Made by a program: the position numbers and the translations under genes | Notes under the pieces: generated by a model | Told to the model about the DNA's origin: nothing | What the model saw: the letters and a program-made list of their open reading frames with translations, nothing else | Databases searched by the model: none | In this document: positions 1-11,724 of the stretch, piece by piece | Layout: every line of letters begins with the position of its first letter | Numbering within the stretch: the stretch's first letter is position 1 | Origin: Corythucha ciliata | Taxonomy: Eukaryota > Arthropoda > Insecta > Hemiptera > Tingidae | Direction of reading: 5' to 3' | Assembly: GCA_038030265.1 (NCBI GenBank) | Contig: CM075938.1 | Location: 22,855,009-22,919,008, forward strand | DNA length: 64,000 bases

Positions 1-1859
1 CAGGATGCCTCTTTCTCTATTATAACGATAACTACTAAGTGTGATTTAATGACAAACATGCAGAGGAGGCTGCAAATATTTGGTTGATGAAATTTAGTGA
101 TGCAGACAAGCGTCTCAAATAGCGTTTAAATTTATCCGAATTGCAAAATTTTGAGGACTCTCTGCCCTAAATTGTCAGGGTATCCCGTGAGAAAGTACTT
201 CTCCCCCCAAATAGGTGACTTCAGGGCTTTCAATGCAAATAGTTTTAAAAACTATTCCCCCCTCTTCACAACAACATTATTAGTTTTAACATTATTAGTC
301 TTAAAAAAAGAGAGAGACCAAATTAACCTACTGACTTATAAATACAAATGAAGGAGACAGCTGATTAAATCTGGGCTTACCGGTTCTTAGCCGCGAAGGG
401 TCAGTGATAAAGCCGTGGTTGTTATTCTTCATCTTGGCGCTTCGAGATTTTTTCACGTTGAGATAGGCCAATTTGGCTTCGATTTGGGTTTACACAAACG
501 CGCTACCTATATGTTAAAAAGACGATTGATAATTGAAAAATTGAATTAAATGCATTTGTCGTTCTCCACCGAATAACAGGGACCGACTAACTCGTTGAGC
601 GCGGCGCTCTGCGTTCGCTCTTCAGACGCAAAAGACCTTCTATTCCTTTCGTCTTCCTACAGAAAAAGGGAAGGAGAGAGTGACAAGGCGAATAGCGAAA
701 GAGAGGATGAGTAAAACGCCGCGCCGTCATCCCTTCTATTACTACGAAGATATTAACGCAAGAAGAAAATAAGAACGTGCCGAGTGCGGCGGCGGCGGCG
801 ATAGACTCATTAACGAAATGATTTTCGAAGTCGTTTTCCTTTTCAAAATAGGAAGAACACGAGGAAAGTGCAAAAGCTCTTAGAAAAAGAAGAAACTGTT
901 AACATAATTGCGAGTAATAAGAGATGGAAGGGGGTCCGTTATAGCGGTCCACATCACCAGTCACCACATTCCTATACGGAGGCGTTGACTACCATCAGAT
1001 AGCTTGATTTTTCCTCGATCCCTAACGTTTTATAAATCGGCCAGCCTATACTTCCAATTCATCATTAAAACCTCGTGATGGTTGTATGAAAAGAGGACTT
1101 TTGAACGGAAATCGTGAGGTTTTCGAACTGGGCCGGCCGGGGAAATGATTGTTAATCGCTTAGTCTAGGTGAAGGGTATAGAGAGGTGGACTGACGCAAC
1201 CCACACACTTAAAGGAGAACGCAAAACCGTAAAATATTTGCTAACTTTCAGTGCATAACTTGCAGTGTAAGATTGAAATAGTTTTTTGTTTTCTCCACGA
1301 TTGAGTAGTATAGGTGGTCACTGAACCTATTGCGGTAGAGCGTGCTCTGCATGAAATCATCTCATGGATGATGAAGAGAAGGGGCGGAGGGAGTGATGGG
1401 TAGAACACGACTCCGATATGTAAAAAGCGTCCATCGTGTGCTCTTTTATAGGACTACCGTAACAAGTCGTTCCGCATATGCCAGTTTAATTTGAATGAAT
1501 TAACCCTACGGCAACGGTGACGCTTAAAGCTCGCGCTTCAACACGCTAGTGATGCTAATGAGCTCCTTATTAGTAAACTCAATGGACACTCACCTAATTT
1601 CAAGCTGTTGGCACAACTTTACTAGTAAACGTCGCATGGTTTTGGTGGAAGGGGTGCGCTTTATTTTAACCTTTTCTTGTCGGCGACCCCATTCTGTGGA
1701 CGCAGTAACAAAATTCAACCCCCCGTTCGAGCACAAAATGTCTTGCACTCGTTATGGCTTCATTTGAAGAGTGAGAGAACAGCCAAAAAGGCCTATTCGT
1801 TCTGAAAATTATTCTCGGGATGGTACGAGGTAGACGTGGATTCAAGATTTGCACGAGCG
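1..1859. other. 3' flanking DNA, no gene seen
   Basis: Intergenic DNA downstream of the chaoptin gene. The only open frames are short (under 75 codons), lack splice context and show no recognisable domain. A few purine-rich and low-complexity stretches are present. I see no gene, RNA or clear transposon end here. Confidence 0.6.
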
Positions 1860-3410
1860 AGGGGATTGATAAATTGACCAGTCATTCTATGTAGGTACAT
1901 AAAAATAAAGCAAAAATAGCTAATTCCACTATAAATACAGCTAAACTGACTGTACTCACGGCCAAAAAACTGCAAAACTGGTGATTCGCGTTTGGAAATT
2001 GGCTAAACTGACTGATTCGCACTAAAAATAGCCAAACTAACTTCACGCGCCCTAGAAATGCCTAAATCTGACCGTTTGAGCAGCCCTGAAAATGCCTGAA
2101 AAGTTCATGATTTCCGCCATGAAAATGTCTAAATCGACGATTCACGCGGCAAAAATTGTCAATAACATGACCATTCGCGCACCCAAAATTACCAATAGTA
2201 ACTTTTTGCGCCCCAGAATGGCAAAACGTACGATTTGCGCCTATAGCCTAAGGCCTAAACTGATTATTTGCGAGCTAAAAATAGCCAAACTGGCGATTCC
2301 AGTTCAGAATTAGGCCAAACTGACTCTACGCTCCAGTCCAAACTGACTCTGGGTACGCGTCCTTAGAATGACTAAATTGACGACTCTCGCCCCAATGGAA
2401 ACGCTTGAACATGCAGATGATTTCTGCCTCGAAAGTTGCAAAATCAACCATGCGTGTGCCAAGAATGGGCATTGTGGCTTTATGGTTGGACAAAATAATC
2501 GCGCCATAAAAATGGCAAAACTGTCGATTCGCGCCTTGAAAGTGGCTAAAATAAATATTTTTGCGTAAATAATAGCCAAACCGGCAATTTCCGCTCTAAA
2601 AATTGCCAAACTGACCTTAGGAGAACTAAAAATGGGTGAACAACTGACGTTCACCCTTGACGTTAAAATGCATGAATGGTTAAATCAACCATTCTCATGC
2701 CAAAAGAAGCTGGATTGATCATACGACCATTAATTTGCTTTACGAATACTATTCGCTCCCAAATATAAATGGCCGCAAAATGACTCTATGTGCCTATGAC
2801 TCTATGTGGGCGCCCTAAAAATAGCTAAACTGACGACTCGTCGCTGCTTGAAAGTAGTTTGAAGAAATGTGGAAATGTGGAATACCCTCTCTAAAAATGG
2901 TCGAACTGGCAAAGTCCTGCTCTAAAAATAGCAAAACCACGACTATTCGGACCATGAAATGTCAAAACCGACTATTTGCGTTCTCAAAATTGGTTAAACT
3001 AACGATTTACGCCTTGAGAAAATTTCTCAACTGAGTTCATACACTGAAATTCACCAATTATTGGCGGAAATTACAGATTCGAGCCTTGAAAATATCACAC
3101 TGACTATCCACGCATTAAAAATCGCTATAACGACAGTTAGGGCCGTAAAAATGGATAAAATTCAAGCCCTTAAATTGTCAAAACTGACTCTTTGCAGTCT
3201 GTACATGGTTAACTGACGATTCACGCTATGAAAAGGCCGGAACAGGTGATCGTACTCTTTAACTTTTTGTCCTGAAATTGACCATTCTCATGTTAAAAAC
3301 TTAAAAATGGCCAAACTGAGCCTGCACGCCTTAAACATGTCTAAACTGATGATTCGTGCCCTTAAAATAGCAAAAATGCACCACATTCACATGAATGACC
3401 ACGCAATCCA
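1860..3410. repeat. Degenerate minisatellite field, ~32-bp units
   Basis: About 1.5 kb of head-to-tail, strongly diverged units. Each unit carries a core like AAAATGGCCAAACTGACGAT followed by TCGCGCC. The core recurs roughly every 28-36 bases (for example near 1990, 2100, 2190, 2280, 2570, 2820 and 3300). Open frames inside the field simply read through the units and are not genes. Unit spacing varies and mutations are scattered, so the array is old. No terminal inverted repeats were recognised at either edge. The core differs from the GCGAATTAGCG-type units further right in the window. Confidence 0.8.
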
Positions 3411-6400
3411 CTGACCTGAAGTCCAAGGTGTAATGTTGTTAATGTACACATAAAGTATGAGATAACAAAGTCATTTATTTAACATTATCAGCTCTCGTAT
3501 TACTCGTATAGTTCACTAGTAATCTCTTTTTCCTTCCGTTACCTATCATGATTACTTCTTTATCACACAAGGAAGCGGCTCGACACACACGGGACTCCGG
3601 AACCAAGAAAATCTGCCTAACTAGAACAGGAAAGGCTCATTTTGGACATTTGGATGAGCCAAATATCTGCGTTGCTGTTAGGAAGACGCCATTCTTCTCG
3701 AATGGGTCAAAATATAGCGACATTTTGTTTATGACGCTGCGAAATTTGTTGTTATGAGTGAGGCAGCCCAGCGAAATTTCTCACTCAAACTCATCCCTTT
3801 CAAGGGTGCAATAGCATATTGGCAAGGGGAACTCGTTCATGTAACATGGGCAACTTCGAGACCAACATCACGGTGGAGCCTGCCTGGAAGCTGTTCACGG
3901 TGATCGCTATGAGGGCGGTTGGATGATTTTGGAAAGGGATAAAAAAAAATCAAGAAGCTTCTCGGATTTTTTTGATCGGAGATTTGACCCCGTTCACTTG
4001 AAATTTCGATTTTCACGAAACAACGTGAATGGAACTCCACACCGTAAAAATTACAATTTAAACGATACAATCCCCCTTTCCAACTCACGCACGCTTTCTC
4101 ACTATCAGGGACATGGCAAGACGGAAATGAAATTGCTTTAATTTGAAAACTAATCTCACTCCTCTTCTATATTTCTCCCGAAGGAGAGGCCCTTTACATT
4201 GTTAGCAGGTTCCATCTTAATTACCACTTACTGAGTTACTGACAACGAAGCAAGAAGGCGGCGGTGTTGTAGAGATGACGCCGTTAAAGCTTAAAAGCCA
4301 ATTCACATCAGAAAACCCCGTCGGCACAAACAAATCATTATTATCTATAGGATTTGCGCGCAAATCGTCGAAGGAAAAGATGAGTTTGAGAGGTCCACAG
4401 AGAAGGGAGGCGCGCAAATTTCATCTCAACTCAACTTTTGCTGTGATTAATTAAATGGTTGAGTGATTTGGGAATTAGGAGGGGGTGGAGGGAGAGGAGC
4501 CTTTCTGAATGTGACAACCAGTCATGGTGAGGGGAGAGGGGTGGTTCATCCTCAGTTCGCTGTGCAATACAATTTCTGTAACAGCTTCCTATCTTGATTT
4601 ACAAAAGTTATTATTTTCCTTATTATATCCTTCACTCAAGGCCTACTTTCTAATTATTTTGCTTTTGGATTACAACATGATGAAATCATAATTCTTTGAA
4701 GTAGTCGGGGTGGGAAAGAGTAGTTCATAAATAGTTTTTCGCAATTTCACAGCGTCTTGCCAGCGGCAGCCCCACGCCACCACTTGTCCTTCATGCATTC
4801 CCGTCCCTTACTAACAGACAACTTCGTGAAAATAGGCTCATTACCCGCATTCCTCTACAGCATAGGATACTTATAATTAAGATGCATTTCATCAATTTAG
4901 CGACGTTTCCAAATAAGTTTAAAAATATATATCACTATACATGCCTGAGGCCTTGACACTCGGACCAGGATGGATAATAGCTGTATAGTGAGGCTATTTG
5001 GCCCATTTTAGAGCGGTACGGATATAACCCGCTGGACCATGATGATCGATGCTCACGTGCATGCATGAATTATCCGAGTTGAAGGGATACTAACGAAGCT
5101 CGGCACTACATGTCTTGGACATGTCTTGGAAATAAGGAACCCCTCCCCACCCCACCGGAAAAACATACGAAACAGACGAAACATTAGGAAAGGAGAGACG
5201 GTGCTATAAATCTCTCAGAAGAGGATCTCAGAGAAAGTTTGAAAATTAATTGAGTGTTAATTTATAAATTAAGCCCATGGGAATGCAAGTGCCCCCTCCC
5301 TCACGTAGCTGCAATATTAGGATGAGGGAAATTGTATTGAATTTCTCCCAAGAAAAAATTAATTCTACATTTTCTCTCTTGTATCGCTATTTTTTAATTT
5401 ATTTTAAAAATTCAAAATTCTCCCCTCTCGAAAGAAGCTGTTCTTGAATTAAACACGACGCTATATAACTATCAGCGCAGGGGGGAGGGGTTTGAGGCGT
5501 CGAATGCCCTACCACGGCTCGCAGAGGCAATGGAAATTTTTACGATAGAAGTGATGGAAAACCGCAATTTACAATTCACGCAGACTTCAAGAACTTGACA
5601 AAAGCCTTAACCACTTTTATTTCTTGAAAAATTTAAAACGCGCCGCCCTCCCTTTCCTTTTACTGCTTCTCTTGACCGTGCTCAGAACTGAAGTATAAGT
5701 GTTGGTGGGTTGGGGAAATGAGGTGCTTCTTCAGAAAAATAATTATCGCTCAACCATTTATCTCCATTGGTTGTGGTGTCGGGGGCGGAGGGAGACTTTG
5801 TCGACATCTTCTAGTTCAACAACTTTCATCTCACAAGTCCTCCCCCCCCCCCACCTACCCGCGAATCAGGCTTTAAGAATTTTGGGGTGGTGATGGTCGA
5901 AGAGAACTTAACAAAGCTCTCTCGAGTGTTTTTAAAGCAGAGCGAGGTGAGGGGGAGGTACGTAAAGTCGGGGCCTTAAATGCGAGAACCCTTCATTTCT
6001 CACACACTCTACTTCCTATTTAGGGTATTGCTCGTCAGTTGTATGGCTTCTTTTTCGGTTTGAACCTGTCGTTGAGGGGTGGAGGACGGGGAGTTGAAAA
6101 GCAAAAGTTTATTCTAAAGTTAAATTGCTAGAGCCTGCCAACGACGTATTGAAATGGAAAAATAAAACTAGACAACGTGAGTAGAGGGGGGTAGTATTGG
6201 TTATGGCATGAGGGAGAGTGACTATAGGAGCCTCATATCCTAAAGTTTTTCGAAGCCCAGAAAGTTAGATGAGATTAGTTGTCTCCTTCTGCCGTTCACT
6301 TTTCGCCCTTCGAGAAGGCTGTAAAAGACAATTGACGGAAGCTCGTCATTTGATAATGCTTTTTATTTTCAATTTTTTATGACATTGTATACCTGTTTCC

Positions 6401-6522
6401 ACAGACACTAAACCCGTGCAACAGCTCCAACTTCGCTCACACCAACTATATAAACTTCAATAATGAACGACAAAGATGTTGGGGGCAGGACCTACCAAAC
6501 AATCGCGAAAAATTGCACCAAA
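3411..6522. other. Intergenic DNA, nothing recognised
   Basis: About 3.1 kb of AT-rich DNA with short A, T and G runs. Open frames are under 85 codons and look random. I see no conserved protein, splice-flanked exon, RNA gene or terminal inverted repeat pair. Confidence 0.5.
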
Positions 6523-6637
6523 GGTGCGGTCCAGTCGCCGTTTCGACCTCAGACCATTAGCTACACCAGGACCAGAGGACTTAGTAGCTCAGGTGGCTGA
6601 AGGTCTGAGGTCGAAACGGTGACTGGACCGCGGCACC
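6523..6637. repeat. Near-perfect inverted repeat (foldback hairpin)
   Basis: A ~32-bp left arm beginning GGTGCGGTCCAGTCGCCG is mirrored by a right arm ending CGGTGACTGGACCGCGGCACC. The loop is about 45 bases. The arms differ by one substitution and a 2-base insertion. This is the form of a small foldback MITE; no target-site duplication was resolved. A partial copy of the sequence TAGTAGCTCAGGT follows directly at 6655-6668. Confidence 0.7.
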
Positions 6638-7105
6638 ACCAGGACAAGGACCTAGTAGCTCAGGTATAGCTGAAGATCTGAAGCATAGGCGGATCCCAGC
6701 CATCCTGTATGGTTGAGGGGGGGATTCACACGAAATCCATGTGGGGGGAGGGGTATTGGCGGAGCGGAACTGGATTGAATGACAAACTTTATCGTATAGG
6801 ACTGTAACGAATTTTATTTTGATTCTCATGAGCACTGCAAGATTAAATCGCACAAAAAATCAAAATGACGCCAATTCCAAATTGCTTGAGATTTTGGCTA
6901 AGCGCTGCAAAATTGTTTCGGTTTCGAGAGAAATCCTTCTATTTACGTATACCAAAGAAAGGTGATTTTTACTGGAGCACACTGAGCGGAAAAGGAAGTC
7001 AGGATTTTCAGAATTCTAGCGCAACGTTTCTACTGCCAAATCTGCGGTATTTTCTGTACGTTCTCAATCCGAAAAAGTTTTCCATTTCTCCTGCTACAAA
7101 AACAA

Positions 7106-8414
7106 CTCTCCAATTTACTATTTCTTTCTCCACTTCTTGTAGACTTCTTCTTGTATGTGTTAGGCTAGAGTTTTTGAACAATTTCGTTCGAATTTTATTA
7201 TCTCTGGCCATTGGTAGGGTAGAGAAAATGCCGTACGATACAAGAACGGAAAAAGCCCATTCCGGAGGTCGTACGAATATGCCGCTACTCGACTTCATCT
7301 TGCGTCGGAAACTAATGTACTCGTTCGGAATGAGCAATTTTCCGCTCTTGCATCGTAATATACTATTTCGTACTACTTATAACGAAAGAGCTTCTTTCCG
7401 AACCTAGAACCCCCTCATTAAGTGACATTTTTTCGAACTGTTACGATAAAATATTGTAACACTGTTACGATATGAAAACTTTGGCCTCAGTTATCCGTCT
7501 TTGTAGACAAGAAATACTGTGATTAAATGTAACGTGAAGCTGCGAAATAGGGGGTTGACCAGTAGACCAGTGGCACTGAAGAAAACCTCCGAACGAGGTT
7601 ATAAAACCAGTATGGTTTAGTTTCTTGAGTGGGATTGGAACAAGTGAGGTGAGAGAACCGATGTCCGCCGTGTCAAGTATTTTTATGTAATGAGCAGTGT
7701 TTCATTCCCCTTGGTAAGAAAAGAAATTGATTGAAGTTTTCTTTGAAATACTATCTACCTACTATCCTCGATTGAAATTCCTGGTTTTTGTTGTGAAGGA
7801 CTTTGACAAACTGGACACAGACTTCTCGTGTGTTAGTTCAAGAAGACCTTAAACGAGGTTATAACCCGAATTCATTTACTTTCCGTGCAAGGACGGTAAA
7901 TATTTTCTGGACTAGTACAGAAATGCGGTAATGTTCAATTTCCCAGACATTTTTGGGTACAGAAAATGACTACCTTCGGAGCATGTCGCGTGAAAAATAT
8001 CGTTGCTCGAGTAATTGCCTCATTCGGCTCCGCCTTGTTCTTCAAACAACTCGCACGATGTTTTCCTCTTTCCGTACTCGTTAATGAAATATACTATTCG
8101 TTCACTCCGTGGCGCAAAGTAAGGAAATAACACGCTGAGATTAAAGTGTTTCTTTTTTCGTAAGGTTGCCCATGGTGAAAATAGCAACTTTCTCCGTCAA
8201 GCGAAAAAATGTTCAATTTCAAAGCCAACGCCAATACATAATATGTACTTTTTCACTAAAATTTTTCTGTTACTCTGGCAAACCCCATTAAAAAGTGTCG
8301 AGAAAGTCAAGAACTTCATAAAATAATCCCCGCCATCATTTAGACCGTTCATGCGGCTCAATTTCATCACTGATGGCATTTCCGAGTCCTGAAAAATAAA
8401 TAATCTTGTTTTTG
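7106..8414 (+). repeat. 1.3 kb dispersed repeat, copy 1 (family A)
   Basis: It matches 10417-11724 in direct orientation at about 97-98% identity, with only scattered substitutions and small indels. It runs from CTCTCCAATTTACTATTTC to AATCTTGTTTTTG. The reading frame at 6865-7407 runs from unique sequence into the repeat, has no recognisable domain and is not treated as a gene. A shorter inverted copy of the middle section lies at 32368-32790. No transposase or reverse transcriptase is visible, so this is a noncoding element of unknown class. Confidence 0.85.
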
Positions 8415-8545
8415 AACACGGCACATGCAACGCCAGAGATGTGACGATTGACTTCAATTCAACTGTGCAAAGCGATAATGCCATAATGTTTAAATGAATG
8501 CAAATACAAAATGGGATCAAGGCGAATGACCACAGCAGTCGGCGC

Positions 8546-8548
<3 letters not shown>

Positions 8549-8576
<28 letters not shown>
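8549..8576 (+). repeat. Poly(A) run, 28 bases
   Basis: Uninterrupted A tract immediately left of the foldback element at 8577. It may be the tail of a retroposed sequence, but no body with a matching target-site duplication could be assigned to it. Homopolymers of this length are also prone to sequencing error. Confidence 0.75.
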
Positions 8577-8579
<3 letters not shown>

Positions 8580-10425
8580 GGAGAGGCGTCAAAATCCCTT
8601 GGCGGACTTGATCTGTGTGAATGGCTACAAACACCTTTCAAGAGGTTCGTTTCCCCTATAGGGCGCGTCCCCCGGGTCGCGGATGGGGGAACCCACCATT
8701 GGGCCGACCCGCTCCCTGATACGGTGCGATGGTGGGTTGGGTCCCGCGCACCGTGTGCGGTGGGGAGTCCGTTATTGGACACACCCATTGGACATGGGGG
8801 CCGAAAACGACCCCGTGGACAAACAACGGGTTAGGGGCTGTCCTGAGTCCTGTACAGAAGGGAGTGGCGTCTCCTACCTCCTCCACCTATTTCCCCCCCC
8901 CCAAGACAAGGTGTTTGGTCCGTACCTAAGGTCTGCATGGCACAGGGGGCAAAGTGTGCTTTGAACGGACCCCCAGGGCACCGGCCGATTCCCTGGTGTA
9001 ATAGGCTTACCGCAGGCCTCGGCGCTTACGGCATGCAGGGCTCTGCCGGCGGTGGACTCATGTTACCCTGGCTTCTGGCAGGACCTTCAAGGGCTCACCC
9101 AGAAGTTTATATGAAGAACTCGGAAGGGGCTCAGAGAGCCTTCCGTGAACGCCGCAGTCACCGGCTGCGGCAGTCCGTCCATGGATACCACCGAGGTCAA
9201 AACGACATTGATGGGACCAGGGACGTACCTGTGGAGGGCAGTTCTAAGGAGCATACCCGCCGAGGGGAGTTTTTAAAAAACATACCCTCGGCGGGCCGTT
9301 CTAAAGAACAAACCCCGGTGCAGGGGCTTATCTCTTCGAGTGCAACGCACTCGGCGCGCGCTAGCTCGTCATCCTTGTCACTCTCGTGCTCAAGGGTCCA
9401 GTTAGCGATTATCTCTTATCGCTTCTAAGAAGCGACGACCTCTAACCTTATTAAGAGGAAAGAGCTATCTTCGCAGGATCAGCATTTTCGGGCTTCACAC
9501 GTCTGATATGTTCCGGCCAGCGAGACACTAGCTGAGGACCTCCTCAACCTCATACGGTGAGAGGGACTCTAGACTAGATCAACCGATCTAAGAGCGGTAC
9601 AATAATCCACTTAAGGGTCCGTGCCTGGGGCGTGTGCCATGCCCCTGCTCTTGGATAGTGGAAGGGGAAAAAAAAGGCGTCAAAATTCTTTAAATTGAGG
9701 TGAAGTGGGCGTGGCGTATTTTATCCCAGCTGAGTTCTATTGGTTGGAAGGCTTCAGATTTGATTGTTTGATTTGTTTTACATTTTCTCGCATTGGTGCG
9801 AGAATGAAACCCCATTCTCACACTGGGGTAATATAAAGTGGCCCATTTCTAAAGTAATATAAAGTGGCCCATTTCTAAACGCTGAAGGAGGCTTCAGTGA
9901 GCGGGAAAGAGGTTACTCTAGGGTATGTGTAGAGAATAGTATATTTCATAACGAGTACGGAAAGTGTAAAAAATCGTACGAGTGTTGTTTGACGAGCGAG
10001 GCGCAGCCAACATTTTACTTTCCTACGAGTTGTGAACGCTATTTTCGTACTAGTTAAAACATCTTAATAAATTAATAATCATCAACTCCGACTAAATTAA
10101 CTTATGAATTAACTCTCATAGCCTGGCTTGACTCAAAGCCGAGCTGCATATAAAGGCGGTGGAGGATCCTGTCAGCCGGGAAAAGAACTTTCTCTGCACA
10201 TGCCCTAGAATAACCCCTTTCCCGCTCGCTGAAGCGTCTTCCAGCGTTTAGAAATGGGCCACTTTCTCGCTCTAGAACGAGAATTTTACCCCAGTGCAAG
10301 AAAATGTAAAAAATAAAAATTAAAAAAAAAAAAAAATGAAGCCTTCCAACCAATAGAATTCAGCTGGGAAAAAATAGGCCCCGCCCACTTCACCTCACTT
10401 TAAATAATTTTGAAGCCTCTCCAAT
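8577..10425. mobile_element. Foldback element with long arms, interrupted by a GC-rich insert
   Basis: The left arm (8577-8595 continued at 9676-9945) and right arm (about 10190-10425) are inverted copies. Both contain the series beginning GGAGAGGC(G/T)TCAAAAT, then GAGGTGAAGTGGGCG, a CCAATAGAA(C/T)TCAGCTGGG block, TGGCCCATTTCTAAACGCTG, and AAAGGGGTTATTCTAGGG-like sequence. About 250 bases of unrelated DNA separate the arms. The left arm also has a short internal duplication of TAATATAAAGTGGCCCATTTCTAA (9828-9877). The right arm continues directly into family A (10417 onward), so arm and family A probably belong to one larger element. No coding capacity is seen. Confidence 0.7.
8596..9675 (+). 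mobile_element. GC-rich poly(A)-tailed retroelement-like insert
   Basis: This 1.08 kb block is much more GC-rich than anything around it. It ends in GGGGAAAAAAAA and is bounded by direct repeats GGCGTCAAAAT (8585-8595 and 9676-9686), which look like a target-site duplication. The insertion splits the left arm of the surrounding foldback element. These are the marks of target-primed retrotransposition. Inside is a perfect 11-bp stem (CCCGCCGAGGG paired with CCCTCGGCGGG, 9257-9296). An open frame of 163 codons at 8937-9428 has no recognisable domain. No reverse transcriptase is present, so this may be the untranslated ends of a deleted LINE, or a non-autonomous element. Its clade is unresolved. 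Confidence 0.65.
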
Positions 10426-11724
10426 TTACTATTTCTTTCTCCACTTCTTGTAGACTTCTTCTTGTATGTGTTAGGTTAGAGTTTTTGAACAATTTCGTTC
10501 GAATTTTATTATCTCTGTCCATTGGTAGGGTAGATAAAATGCCGTACGATACACGAGCGGAAAAAGCCCATTCCGGAGGTCGTACGAATATGCCGCTACT
10601 CGACTTCATCTTGCGTCGGAAACTAATGTACTCGTTCGGAATGAGCAATTTTCCGCTCTTGTATCGTAATATACTATTTCGTACTACTTATAACGAAAGA
10701 GCTTCTTTCCGAACCTAGAACCCCCTCATTAAGTGACATTTTTTCGAACTGTTACGATAAAATGTTGTAACACTGTTACGATATGAAAACTTTGGCCTCA
10801 GTTATCCGTCTTTGTAGACAAGAAATACTGTGATTAAATGTAACGTGAAGCTGCGAAATAGGGGGTTGACCAGTAGACCAGTGGCACTGAAGAAAAACTC
10901 CGAACGAGGTTATAAAACCAGTGAGGTTTAGTTTCTTGAGTGGGATTGGAACAAGTGAGGTGAGAGAACCGATGTCCGCCGTGTCAAGTATTTTTGTGTA
11001 ATCCAGCAGTGTTTCATTCCCCTTGGTAAGAAGAGAAATTGATTGAAGTTTTCTTTGAAATACTATCTACCTACTATCCTCGATTGAAATTCCTGGTTTT
11101 TGTTGTGAAGGACTTTGACAAACTGGACACTGACTTCTCGTGTGTTAGTTCAAGAAGACCTTAAACGAGGTTATAACCCGAATTCATTTACTTTCCGTGC
11201 AAGGACGGTAAATATTTTCTGGACTAGTACAGAAATGCGGTAATGTTCAATTTCCCAGACATTTTTGGGTACAGAAAATGACTACCTTCGGAGCATGTCG
11301 CGTGAAAAATATCGTTGCTCGAGATTGCCTCATTCGGCTCCGCCTTGTTCTTCAAACAACTCGCACGATATTTTCCTCTTTCCGTACTCGTTAATGAAAT
11401 ACACTATTTGTTCACTCCGTGGCGCAACGTAAGGAAATAACACGCTGAGATTAAAGTGTTTCTTTTTTCGTAAGGTTGCCCATGGTGAAAATAGCAACTT
11501 TCTCCGTCAAGCGAAAAAATGTTCAATTTCAAAGCCAACGCCAATACATAATATGTACTTTTTCACTAAAATTTTTCTGTTACTCTGGCAAACCCCATTA
11601 AAAAGTGTCGAGAAAGTCAAGAACTTCATAAAATAATCCCCGCCATCATTTAGACCGTTCATGCGGCTCAATTTCATCACTGATGGCATTTCCGAGTACT
11701 GAAAAGTAAATAATCTTGTTTTTG
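10417..11724 (+). repeat. 1.3 kb dispersed repeat, copy 2 (family A)
   Basis: Direct copy of 7106-8414, with offsets of 3311 bases at the start and 3310 at the end. Differences include TCGAGTAATTGCC against TCGAGATTGCC near 8010/11320. It follows immediately after the right arm of the foldback element at 10425. The same junction (CCTCTCCAAT then CAACTATTTC) recurs in diverged form at 61272, so arm plus family A form a real composite unit. The last ~150 bases of this copy are part of the tandem duplication that starts at 11572. Confidence 0.85.

Noticed and set aside
6865..7407. 180-codon plus-strand open frame
   Set aside because: More than half of it lies in the family A repeat, with a shadow in copy 2 at 10410-10718. 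It has no domain, and codon use looks random. Treated as a repeat read-through.
8511..8834. Polylysine/polyphenylalanine frames
   Set aside because: Produced by the 28-base A run and by GC-rich insert sequence in alternative frames.
8937..9428. 163-codon open frame in the GC-rich insert
   Set aside because: High GC alone lowers stop frequency. There is no recognisable motif and overlapping frames are equally open. Kept only as part of the mobile element.
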